A stretch of DNA of 64,000 nt. Origin: Chondrus crispus. Its lineage: Eukaryota > Rhodophyta > Florideophyceae > Gigartinales > Gigartinaceae. The first letter of the stretch is position 1, and each line of letters starts with the position of its first letter. The notes under the pieces were generated by a model, which saw only the letters and a list, made by a program, of their open reading frames with translations, searched no databases and was not told the DNA's origin. Positions 44,473-53,826 of this stretch are shown piece after piece. A program made the translations under genes and the position numbers. Location: positions 1 through 64,000 of the forward strand of contig NW_005178528.1 in assembly GCF_000350225.1 (NCBI RefSeq). Direction: 5' to 3'.

Positions 44473-46728
44473 GGCGCCCTGACCCCGCGAAGAAGGTCTG
44501 GGAAGAAACCCGCTGCGTCAGGCAATCAGCGAGGCCGCTCATCTGGAAAGTCTAACAGCCGAGCGCCTGGAGCCCAGGTTCCCGCGGAACGCCGGTCATC
44601 CCCTCGTGTTGCGGCCAAAGCTACTCCCGCGGCAGCTAGACAGGAAACCCGTCGGGTTTCAAGTAATACGGTCAGGACGCCCCGAGGCAGTCCGCCATCT
44701 GACACGTGCTCGCTTCCCGTTCGAAGTCAGGGAAGCGGCCCGTCCGATGCAGCACATTCGCGTTCGGGCAAGTGCAAGCGCGGCATCGGCTCGTCTCCGA
44801 GTGAAGACTTTTCCCTTTTGTTCGGGGATGGAGATCAAGGCGAGGAAGATGAAAACCCGGAACGCAAACTGGCGAAGCGTCGGTTGTTCGAGCTCCATGG
44901 ACGCGAGCCAGAGGAGGACGTCGACGACATTGTGCAGGCTAGTGCAGCAGAGATGTACGAAGTCGCCCAAACTCCAGTTGTGAAAGACGTCATCGTTCCC
45001 ACGCGTCGTGAGTCCGTGGCAGGTTCCTTGCCGAGTCAGCCACGGGGCTCCAATTTCTCTCGAGAATGTGAGGAAGACTCTAACCACGGAGTACTTCGAG
45101 TCATGCGGGAACTGCATGCTCGTTTGGAGAAGCAGCTTGCCATTGAAAAGAGGGAAATTCTTGGTGCAATCAAGGCTGTATCTTCTCGTGTCTCCACTTT
45201 AGAGAGGACGTTATCACGCTGCCAGGACGCCGTCAACATTGTTCTTCTGAATTCCGCACTGCCGAAGACGGGAAAAGCAGCCGAGAAGGCCTCTTTGATC
45301 GACCTCCTCAGGCCTATGGAGGACATATTTGGAGGGAAATTCATGTGCATTATCTTTACAAGAGCGCTGATAAATTGCACCATGAGAGTTCTTCCTCAGA
45401 GAAAGGAAGCGAAGGAATCTTTTGAAGGTGGGATTCGTGACTCACAATCTGAGAAACTTCGCTCGGACGTCAATAGTTCCGAAGTGTTGGGGTTCGGGCT
45501 TTTACTTGTCGAGGTCCTTTTGTGGAAAAGGGACCCAAGCGAGGAGAAAACCGAGGAGCTGCTGGGTACGAAGCAAGCCCATCAGTATCTGGTCCTGCGA
45601 AAGGCTTGGGGAAAGAGCTTGATTGCAAATGCAATGAACAACCCGAGTATTGGGACGAAGTCACTCGAAATGGTACATCCGAACATCGGCGGGAAGCTGA
45701 AGACCGCTGAGAAACCTTTTTGGCTGAGGCCGGGCTACATAAGAATGATCACAGTCGAGTCGTTCTTCAACGAAGAATTTGCTTCAACGGTCATCAAGAA
45801 GGCCCGGCGTGTGGCTCGGCGTCGAAGCGATAAGATAGTGGAAGATGAGCCAATTGGATTCATCAAAGATGAAGACATTAGGGTTGAGATCGTTCGCCGC
45901 GTTTTCATGATGGGTAATCAGTTTCTGAACAAGTCCAGGGAGCTTGGGCGGAAATCTTTCTTTCAAAACTTCACATATGTTTTCCAAAGTGAAGTGGGAG
46001 TCTCATTCCAGTATGAGAATCCACCCCGCCCTCACATGAACCTCCAAGATATCCCAGACGGAACCTGTCGTACTGCTATGATGTCGGTCGCTGAGGTGAA
46101 CCCCATGAATGGGATAGCGTGGAAGAAGCTGCTTTCTGAAAGTGAACCCTTCGTATTCATCGCTACGTATGATGTTGAGACGAAAGACAAGGATGGAAGG
46201 AAGGAGATTCGAGAAATTGTTATCCGACTCAATGCCATGCACGTCGCCTTGAAGTTCTTGGTTGCTTTTACCAGGTGCGGCAGTGATGAAGACCTGCATT
46301 CAATATCCAAGGAATCCTTTCGTGTGATTTACATGACTGCTGTCCTGTTCCGGGAGGTCATGCTGATGAAGGTGATTGAGTCGAGGGGTGCATTTTCTGG
46401 AAACGAGCAGATGTTGCATGAAGCGGATAGCCAGGATCAGCATATTGATTCACGGCGGTCGCGACTGAGATCACTCTATTCAGAACTTTTGACGGAAGGA
46501 CAGGGAGAAAGCCGGGGTGAGCTTCCACAGCAACTCTCCAGTATTTTGAAGGAGAAGCTGGTGATGTCCGTGGATATGTACAACTCCGTACACGATCCCC
46601 CGGTCCGATCAGGTTCATATCACAAGGATAATGATGATCTGAGCGTGGTGGACGGTGACGATGAAGTCCAGACGAATCAAGTCGAAGACGATGACGATGT
46701 ATTCATAGTCCAAGACTTCGATTTATAG
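44473..46728 (+). CDS. Large coiled-coil protein of unknown function
   Basis: The frame is open from 44473, just after a splice-acceptor-like TTCCTACTGAG, to TAG 46726-46728 (about 750 codons). The first in-frame ATG is only at 44953, so the true start is probably in an upstream exon. The N-terminal part is basic, with Ser/Arg/Gly-rich stretches (TPRRRSGKKPAASGNQRGRS), then acidic (GDGDQGEEDENPE). A coiled coil follows (MRELHARLEKQLAIEKREIL ... VSSRVSTLERTLSRCQDAVN, about 45100-45235). The middle is mixed helical/strand sequence with no known domain. The end is very acidic (VEDDDDVFIVQDFDL). It converges with the gene at 46822-48189, 94 bases away, and may belong with it and the ParB/oxygenase gene. 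Confidence 0.65.
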   Translation, partial: GALTPRRRSGKKPAASGNQRGRSSGKSNSRAPGAQVPAERRSSPRVAAKATPAAARQETRRVSSNTVRTPRGSPPSDTCSLPVRSQGSGPSDAAHSRSGKCKRGIGSSPSEDFSLLFGDGDQGEEDENPERKLAKRRLFELHGREPEEDVDDIVQASAAEMYEVAQTPVVKDVIVPTRRESVAGSLPSQPRGSNFSRECEEDSNHGVLRVMRELHARLEKQLAIEKREILGAIKAVSSRVSTLERTLSRCQDAVNIVLLNSALPKTGKAAEKASLIDLLRPMEDIFGGKFMCIIFTRALINCTMRVLPQRKEAKESFEGGIRDSQSEKLRSDVNSSEVLGFGLLLVEVLLWKRDPSEEKTEELLGTKQAHQYLVLRKAWGKSLIANAMNNPSIGTKSLEMVHPNIGGKLKTAEKPFWLRPGYIRMITVESFFNEEFASTVIKKARRVARRRSDKIVEDEPIGFIKDEDIRVEIVRRVFMMGNQFLNKSRELGRKSFFQNFTYVFQSEVGVSFQYENPPRPHMNLQDIPDGTCRTAMMSVAEVNPMNGIAWKKLLSESEPFVFIATYDVETKDKDGRKEIREIVIRLNAMHVALKFLVAFTRCGSDEDLHSISKESFRVIYMTAVLFREVMLMKVIESRGAFSGNEQMLHEADSQDQHIDSRRSRLRSLYSELLTEGQGESRGELPQQLSSILKEKLVMSVDMYNSVHDPPVRSGSYHKDNDDLSVVDGDDEVQTNQVEDDDDVFIVQDFDL

Positions 46729-46821
46729 GGGGTCGTATTTCATGTGATTGTGATACTTCTTAGTTCATCGAAGTGATAAATGAGTAAAGCGGGAGACTAC
46801 TGTAGCATGAATGAATTGAGT

Positions 46822-48189
46822 TTACTTAAAGAGGTCCAGAACTTTGGCAACATTGATGAATTGCTTCACATGCGCAGAGCCTTGGATGGAGAGGAAAGGG
46901 ATGTGCACTTGAAGTACTCCTAGTACGTCGCTGCGATTTACATCAGCAAATATAGATTGACAAGGACTGGATTGAAGATTCCATCGCAGGTAGAACGACT
47001 GCTTCCGGTCGGATGGTCCGCTGACCACGTTTTCAGCACCCATTACCTTGGAAATGCGTTCTTGGAAGTTAAGCTCTGATAGTCTTATGTCTTCCAGTGG
47101 ATAGGAGTAGGTCTGCTCTATGGAATCGCAATTGCAATCCCGACGAAATACAACGTGCCGTTGTTCATCCTCGTCATCCCTTATAACAGAAAGAGAATCT
47201 CCAATTGCCATATAGCACGGGTCAGAAAGAGATTCGGTGTTGGGACCGGCCATACAGCCTATCACTCTGGCAGATACATAATTGTCGGTACCTTTTTCCA
47301 GCCTTTTTGCGATGATCACGTCTCTGACAACTTGCGGTGATGCTGGTCCGAGTGCTTCTGACAAGTCTAGGAAGCTCCTAAAGTATATACTCGTCTCCTT
47401 CACAACTGATTTCCTGCACATATAATCTTCCGGAAGAATAGAAACCTTTGTTCGTAGCAGAGCTTTGACTCTTTCGGATATGGAATCAAACTGGAGCAAT
47501 GTGCAGTCTGCTCGCGCCTTAAATGAGTCTTGCACAAACCATTTCGTCCCACGAGTCATTTCACCCGGGGTAGGACGTGTCGGCGTCTTGAGTAACCAAT
47601 GCTCTAGACGCAACGAAATAAACTTAAGAGGAATATTGGAGCCCCCAGAAGAAGTGAGGAGCGGGTTCTGAGTCCATAGCGCAGTCGTAATAGAGGATTG
47701 CTGTCCTTTCACTACTTCCTCAAGGTACTGAAGGCGTCTGGAAAGGGCATTTAGCTCGCGTGTATCTTTGATTGTCTTCTGGTCAAGTGACACATTCGTC
47801 GTATGGTTGAGCTTCCTGCATTTTTCTACCATGGAACTACCTGGATCATAGTCGATATCATCTACATCCATCGCTCCGCTTGCCATGCCTGAGCTTGCGG
47901 TGATATACAATCGCACGGATGTATCTTTGAGTCTCCAGCTAAACTTTTGTCCATCTTGTACAAACTCGTTACCCTCCTTGAAAGTCACCTTGCTTTTACA
48001 TGCCCTGAATCCAAACGCAGCCTTGTATTGAATAGTCCCCTTGAGCACCTCTCCTCGATCGTCATGAAGGTAGTTAAGAGTAATGGCTGTTGCTGGGAAC
48101 CATGCCTTACTTTCTTCTTCATTCTCCAAGGTATAGTAGACCTCTATATCACTCCCGAATTGGAGGCCATTGAAAAGATCTGATACCAT
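46822..48189 (-). CDS. Tudor-like plus coiled-coil protein, unknown function
   Basis: The start is taken at ATG 48189 (MVSDLFNGLQFGSDIEVYYT), because the more upstream ATG at 48318 lies inside a TATA run. Residues 12-95 alternate as in a Tudor/PWWP-type barrel (SDIEVYYTLENEEESKAWFP, then NYLHDDRGEVLKGTIQYKAA). They resemble the Tudor-like module seen in copia A near 30.25 kb, though the match is by pattern only. A coiled coil follows (DTRELNALSRRLQYLEEVVK), then a C-terminal half of about 270 residues without a known domain. The frame is intact. It converges with the coiled-coil gene at 44473-46728. Confidence 0.65.
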   Translation of the reverse strand: MVSDLFNGLQFGSDIEVYYTLENEEESKAWFPATAITLNYLHDDRGEVLKGTIQYKAAFGFRACKSKVTFKEGNEFVQDGQKFSWRLKDTSVRLYITASSGMASGAMDVDDIDYDPGSSMVEKCRKLNHTTNVSLDQKTIKDTRELNALSRRLQYLEEVVKGQQSSITTALWTQNPLLTSSGGSNIPLKFISLRLEHWLLKTPTRPTPGEMTRGTKWFVQDSFKARADCTLLQFDSISERVKALLRTKVSILPEDYMCRKSVVKETSIYFRSFLDLSEALGPASPQVVRDVIIAKRLEKGTDNYVSARVIGCMAGPNTESLSDPCYMAIGDSLSVIRDDEDEQRHVVFRRDCNCDSIEQTYSYPLEDIRLSELNFQERISKVMGAENVVSGPSDRKQSFYLRWNLQSSPCQSIFADVNRSDVLGVLQVHIPFLSIQGSAHVKQFINVAKVLDLFK

Positions 48190-48309
48190 TATAAACTGGT
48201 GGATGGTATCGTCCTCTGTTAATTTACCTTGGAAAGTGAAACTTGAGAAATTTGTTTGAAATATATACCGAAGACTAAAGAGTTGGAGTAACCATTCGAA
48301 CGTAGTCAG

Positions 48310-48326
48310 TATATACATATATATAT
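48310..48326 (-). promoter_or_regulatory. TATA-type promoter of the Tudor-like gene
   Basis: A run of alternating TA (TATATATACATATATATA type) about 120 bases before the ATG at 48189, directly next to the 67-bp satellite upstream. Confidence 0.5.
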
Positions 48327-48458
48327 CATTAATGTGAAATCACCATTTTCGTAACGGTCACATTTATGGATCACAGCTCTGCTCAGAGTCTAAGTCCCAT
48401 GGGACTTGCACGTGCACTTTTCCAGTAGGGCATGGGCTACAAATCTACCTACATCTTC

Positions 48459-48994
48459 CAGTCCAGAATGCTTTGGCAGTCAGTCTTGTGTCATTGAATA
48501 ACTGTCCTTTTAATCATAGTCGCCACAGTCCGGAATGCTTTGACAGTAACTCAGATGTCATGTAATGACTGTTCTTTTAATCACAGTTGCCACAGTCCGG
48601 AAGGCTTTGACAGTAACTCAGGTGTCATCGAATGACTGTTCTTTTAATCACAGTTGCCACAGTCCGGAATGCTTTGACAGTAACGCAGGTGTCATCGAAT
48701 GACTGTTCTTTTAATCACAGTTGCCACAGTCCGGAATGCTTTGACAGTAACTCAGGTGTCATGGAATGACTGTTCTTTTAATCACAGTTGCCACAGTCCG
48801 GAAGGCTTTGACAGTAACTCAGGTGTCATGGAATGACTGTTCTTTTAATCACAGTTGCCACAGTCCGGAAGGCTTTGACTGTAACTCAGGTGTCATGGAA
48901 TGACTGTTCTTTTAATCACAGTTGCCACAGTCCGGAAGGCTTTGACTGTAACTCATGTCTCATTGAATGACTGTTCTTTTAATCATAGTTGCCA
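48459..48994. repeat. 67-bp tandem repeat, eight units
   Basis: The unit beginning CAGTCCGGAATGCTTTGACA recurs at 48459, 48526, 48593, 48660, 48727, 48794, 48861 and 48928, exactly 67 bases apart. The first and last units are the most diverged and the inner six nearly identical, as in arrays kept uniform by unequal exchange. It lies 133 bases upstream of the TATA run of the minus-strand Tudor-like gene. Confidence 0.97.
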
Positions 48995-49688
48995 CACTGG
49001 TAAGTGCAACAGGCCTATGGTAAAATGACCCCCAACGCTCCCCCCCTTTATAAATGAAATAGGAGAAAACGCGTGGGTCCCAGGACGGAGACCCCAACAT
49101 GAACAATCTAATTGGACCCGTATCCGCGTTTCGCATTGCAATCCCACCAATTGATCTTAAGCTACGTAGTGTTACCGTTACTTTAAGCTTTTCACTGATG
49201 TAGAAAGGAGTCACTATCTATCTGAGTAAACGTGGTCGTTTTTGGAGACTCCTTTGTATATGAGTGAGCAGTTCTGGATTGGTGACTGAGACGATGTGGA
49301 TGTATTCATTCCCCTACCTCTTCTATCTCCCCCGGACAATATGTAAAGGGAAATAAGCCAGTTGTTCCCTTTCAAGAGGGGTGTGAAGCTGCTTTATGCT
49401 CTATAGACATATTGTTATTGAAAAGGGAGCAAAACCAGCGCAGAAATCCCTTTAGCGGTTCGAGTGAAGCTTTACTTCGTGGCATCTGTGTACGTGTACG
49501 CTAGAGTACAAGGTGGTCTACTACAACATCTCATATTGGAAATGGATTAATCAAGGATACAAGATGATTCACTTGTGCAATGAAGAAAGAAGTGTCACCA
49601 CAGAGTGATGATGACACTGTTCTCGCTATTGAAAGTATGAACTACCTAGTACCTATGCTTGGATGTCGTCCTCCTTAGTACCCTTCAC
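48995..49688. other. Intergenic region, no gene seen
   Basis: About 690 bp between the satellite and the end of the ParB/oxygenase gene. A minus-strand frame at 49214-48960 has no recognisable domain. Confidence 0.4.
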
Positions 49689-51833
49689 TTACGAATCACT
49701 GTCGCCACTAGAATCACTTGAGTGGTAATCAGAAGAAGAGCTCGAGACCGAATTCTCCTTCGGAGGCTCCGAGTTACCGTGCGGGCCAGTCTGCGGAGAA
49801 CTGCTCTCCGCGGAGAGCCCGTCTTGAAAGTGAGGGGTAAAGGACGGATTTCTGTGAACTGAATCCAGCAGCTTCTGTCCTCTAGGAACGTAGTATAGAT
49901 GATAGCGAACCACGTGACCATCCTTCTTTGCAGAGCCAAGTCCAATCTGAGACGTCGCACGGGGTGATATGCTATCTTCGTACGAAGCACCAGCATGTGA
50001 GAGATCTCCTCTTCCAATGAAGACAGAGTTCGGTGGAACGTGGACCTTCTTCACCTGCACACCCATGGAAATGTGTCTCTGGGCTATTGAATCCTTCACT
50101 GTGAAGTGATGAGAGAACAGACAAACCCAAAGGGGGAATCCATTTTCACCAGAACAAATAAAGAAGTATCCAGGATTCCCTGCGTATTCCAAGTTTCCAT
50201 TCTTAGATTTTCCAACGCCAAAGTCTGTATGGAGGGACTGCCGAGGACAACCTTTCCCCGTCAGCAAGAAGCGACCCCCAGACTTCGGAACAGCCATCTC
50301 CGAAGTGCCCTTTTCAGGGTCCACGAGTCGAAGTGCAGCAGCAATTTGCGCCAGGCGGACGTCCATCATAGCGCGCTTCCTTGCCACCCACACTGTATCG
50401 GCATTCTGTTCGACCTCGGACGAAACACCTGCTAGCGTGGTGATGTAGCGTCCGATGCCCTTATTTCGGTGTTTTCTATCTGTCTAGGGATCGACGTTGA
50501 AGATGGGGCTCCACACTTTGCGATTTGCTTCATCCTTCATCGCATCTTCGCCAGGGAATATTTCTTCGTAGTATTCTATCATCTCTTCGATGACGTCCCC
50601 TCCACGGAGAGGGGCTTCGAAAGCGAAGTTGGATGGCACACCACTGTCACTTCCGAAACCTTCAAGAATGACGAAGCCCTTCTCCCGCAGCTCAGTCGCC
50701 TTGGCCAGGAAGTATTCATTAGCGACGTTGTCTAATTCCATGGCTGCGGCCCAAAGAGCCTGTTACTCCTTGTACTTCAGGGCCGTATTAGGACTCGGAC
50801 CCGTGGACGACAGCGCTTTCATGAACACGTTGGACCTCGTCGACCCGAGTTCCTTGTGTCGCATAGCCGCGGCGTGATAGTACACGGCATGATGAATTCG
50901 CACCAAGTCCATCCTTTCGAACAGGCAATTCGCTCGGTGACTAACCGGTATGCACAAAGAACGAAGCCAAGGAGTTTGATGCGTTATCGGATTCCCTTTC
51001 GGCCACTGACTCGGCGGAAGTAAGGCGTAGTTAACCCAATCCGGGTTCTTCGAAACATTCCATACGGCAGATTCGTGTGCCCCGATCGGGAGTAGACCTG
51101 GAAGAATGTCATCGAACTCCCCGACGTCATCTTCCCTTGCCACATCACTTTCGACAGCGGGCGGTAAAGCCGGTATCCTCAATTTCTCTTCCTTCTCTTC
51201 AAAGGCAGTGTTGAGGGCACGGATGTTCTTGGTTGACTGGATAGCATCTTCCCCTCGTTTTCTCTTTCCTGTTTTCTTCAAAGGTTGCTGCAGGGAAATC
51301 GTCAATGGATTAGTTTTAATCCTTTGGCGAATCCCTCTCCGAACTGTTACGGATGAGGCCTGTGAGGAGGACCCAGGCCCTTGCGCGTGACGAGGCGGCT
51401 GAGACGTATCAACTTGAGACGTAGTCGTTTGAGTTACTTGGCGTGAAGTACCTTGAGAGATAGGCGCGTCAGCTCGCTTAGAAAGCTCCTTAGGTGGAGC
51501 TAGAGCTTTCACGAGCTTTTTGCGGAGCATATTGAGACGCTTGTCTTGGTCAAAACGCTGCCCAGCTTCATTAACACCACTCCTGAAACTCTTCATCTGC
51601 CTTGCCACAAAGTCATCAATCCGCATCTTGATGTTTCTGCCGACCTCAATCTCCATTTCCAAGACGCTTTGCAACTCCTTCTCGTACGTGTTGGCAATGG
51701 TGCAAAGCTCCTCATAAATTTCAGCAAAGGCTTCAAAGAAAGCATTCTTGTACTCAGTGAAAGCACCGCGCTTCTTTCTCCTTTTCTTCTGACGCTTGAA
51801 GTTCATCGGTTTGTCCGTCTCCACCTCGCGCAA
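49689..51833 (-). pseudogene. Downstream part of ParB/oxygenase gene: 2OG-Fe(II) oxygenase domain
   Basis: From 51833 to 49689 one frame is open except for TAA at 50763-50765 and TAG at 50484-50486. It gives a basic coiled region (NFKRQKKRRKKRGAFTEYKN), a Thr/Ser/Gln-rich linker, a middle part (WNVSKNPDWVNYALLPPSQW) and a C-terminal oxygenase domain. The oxygenase opens ELREKGFVILEGF, typical of 2-oxoglutarate/Fe(II) enzymes. It has the H-x-D pair in QSLHTDFGVG (about 50230), the distal His in FIGRGDLSHAGASYED (about 50000) and the 2OG-binding Arg in VVRYHLYYVP (about 49900), so the catalytic set is complete. A Ser/Asp-rich tail closes it. The substrate is unknown. Distantly similar oxygenases modify DNA or RNA bases. 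The two stops may mark decay or read-through. Confidence 0.65.
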
Positions 51834-53488
51834 GAAGACAACGACACATGAAATACCAAGAAAAGGATTCCAGACCTATGCAGGGTGAGAAGCCGACGGT
51901 TGCTAAGGTGCGTGATACCGATAGTCCTGGTCGTATCGCAGAGCCTTTTGATGGTGTCGTAGTCGATATCGTACTCCACAAGTCGTAGTGCCAAGTGCGC
52001 ATATCGAGAGTACTGCTTAGCCCCCAGCGGACCAAGTACTTTAAGCTTCATTAGCGCGCCTGTGACACCTGCGACAGTCATCACAGTACGCTGATTCTGC
52101 ATATCCAACCGGTTCTTCATCATTCGAACAGCCGCTATAGTTGCGTGAATGGAATCTGTGAAGTTTGAGAACCGGATCTTCGACGAGGTGTCGTTGAGTA
52201 GAGCACCGATGCCTAGTTTTTCCAAGTCTGAAACGGGTTTACCACCCTTCCTGTACCACACCTGTGCATCGATCCATTCGAACTCCTTTTCCTTTTTCAA
52301 GTCAGTAGCCTTGGCCTTATTCATGCCGGTGACACGATGCTGATCGTCGCAAATTAGGGGTTCCATCATCACCTCATCTAACCCATCGTCTCTCTGCCTC
52401 AACATCCTCGAGCGGTCGAAGACCATGTCTTCTGGCATGGCCACAGATATTGCTCCAGCCGCTTTCAGCAGCCCGTTTTTGAGAAGGCTCTCGGTAATTG
52501 ATTCAACATGTCTTTCATCAACCTCCCGAAGAGTTTCTTCCATGATTCTGATGTTACTGACTAAGACCCGGACGTGATGCTGCCCGTAGTTGCTCACATC
52601 CACTTCAGGGATATCTGGGGCAAAAGACTCGTCTATTTCGATGCCGTTGTCGAGTGTAGCAACTCTCGTTTCCTTCACAAACCGGATGTCGTCATCAACA
52701 TTAACAACGTCCATTGGCGAACTGCTGTTGTCAGAGTCTCGTCTAGAAGAATCCGCACGAGGTGATTTCGGTGCATCTGCTTCCATTCTGATTTTTCCAC
52801 ATGCATCTGAAACGACCGCTGAAACGATGTGTTTCGCCGTGTCCGATTGTTGCTCTTCACCTTTGAATAAACTTAATCTCTTTCGAACGGACATAGGGGT
52901 CTGAGCAGTCTTTTCAACATTAGAGGTTTTCTTGGTAGTGGGAGTGGAGACCGTTCCCTCCATTTCCGACACAACCCCCTTGGCCATCATGAAACTGTCC
53001 CAAGGGTATCGCGCCCATATGTCAACAATCTCTCCAAGTGTCTTGGGACAGTGTTGCTCCTCATAGGCCGGGAAAGGGTACGGATAGGGAATGTCCTTTT
53101 GGTTGTCGTCTATATGGACTTTGTAAACCAGAACGAGGTATTGCGAACCTTTCTCCCAGTCCCCGATGTCCGCAAGGTCGAAAGTTCGGGGCGGCATCTG
53201 GCCCTCAGCACCGAGGGTGATATGCGCAGTTCCCACTCGAACTAGAGCACCGAACTCTTCATGCCCCTCCGGCGTTGCGTGACCTCGTTTGATTTTGAAG
53301 TCATGGGCAAAAAGGGTCACTTCTGCATCGGCTACAAGTCCCTTAAGGGACTTGTCCAGTCCAATTGGACTGGAGTTCTTCAAGGGAGCGAACCTTTTTC
53401 CAGTTGCACGGCTAGAACCACGCACACGCCCACGCCCACGACCACGACCTCTTCGTTCCTTTCTAGTTCCGCGCTTGGGTGTAGGCAT
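51803..53488 (-). CDS. ParB-like domain protein (upstream part of ParB/oxygenase gene)
   Basis: ATG 53488 starts a 561-codon frame. Residues 1-30 are an Arg/Gly-rich basic tail (RKERRGRGRGRGRVRGSSRA). A globular part follows (about 35-170, ending PYPYPFPAYEEQHCPKTLGE), then a Ser/Asp-rich linker. At about residues 305-420 there is a ParB/sulfiredoxin-fold domain: VRVLVSNIRI, REVDERHVESITESLLKNGL, then LICDDQHRVTGMNKAKA, which stands where ParB has its D-G-x-x-R motif. Its last 80 residues overlap the start of the next frame (51833), so a frame change or a short intron (GT at about 51880, AG at about 51831) joins the two. ParB domains bind DNA and CTP in bacteria and often accompany DNA-modifying enzymes. 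Confidence 0.6.
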   Translation of the reverse strand: MPTPKRGTRKERRGRGRGRGRVRGSSRATGKRFAPLKNSSPIGLDKSLKGLVADAEVTLFAHDFKIKRGHATPEGHEEFGALVRVGTAHITLGAEGQMPPRTFDLADIGDWEKGSQYLVLVYKVHIDDNQKDIPYPYPFPAYEEQHCPKTLGEIVDIWARYPWDSFMMAKGVVSEMEGTVSTPTTKKTSNVEKTAQTPMSVRKRLSLFKGEEQQSDTAKHIVSAVVSDACGKIRMEADAPKSPRADSSRRDSDNSSSPMDVVNVDDDIRFVKETRVATLDNGIEIDESFAPDIPEVDVSNYGQHHVRVLVSNIRIMEETLREVDERHVESITESLLKNGLLKAAGAISVAMPEDMVFDRSRMLRQRDDGLDEVMMEPLICDDQHRVTGMNKAKATDLKKEKEFEWIDAQVWYRKGGKPVSDLEKLGIGALLNDTSSKIRFSNFTDSIHATIAAVRMMKNRLDMQNQRTVMTVAGVTGALMKLKVLGPLGAKQYSRYAHLALRLVEYDIDYDTIKRLCDTTRTIGITHLSNRRLLTLHRSGILFLVFHVSLSSCARWRRTNR

Positions 53489-53826
53489 AGTAAAAACCTT
53501 GATTTATCACTTGTGATACTTCGATGGGGACAGGAATGAATAGCAGTAAGAGGAGCGGAACAAAAGTGCAGGCTTATGTAGAGAACGAAAAGACGTTGTG
53601 CGCGATAGTCGATGAGGTGTCTTAAACGGACGGCAAGAGAAGGAGTAATCCAATAAAGCAACCGCTTAGGTCTTCTAGGTTTCCACTTGAGGTTTCCACG
53701 CAATATTTCCACTTGAAGGGTACTCCAACCCACGGTGACGCGTCCCCTACGCGCGGAGGGGGCCAATTTCAGCACTCTTGCACCACCCAGACCCTTGGGT
53801 GATGGTGACAAGATCCGTTCGGGGTA

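Noticed and set aside
44606-44983. Separate 125-codon gene
   Set aside because: It is an overlapping frame over the start of the larger coiled-coil gene and shows no domain.
48459-48994. CRISPR array
   Set aside because: The repeats are head-to-tail copies of a whole 67-bp unit without unique spacers, in a eukaryotic setting.
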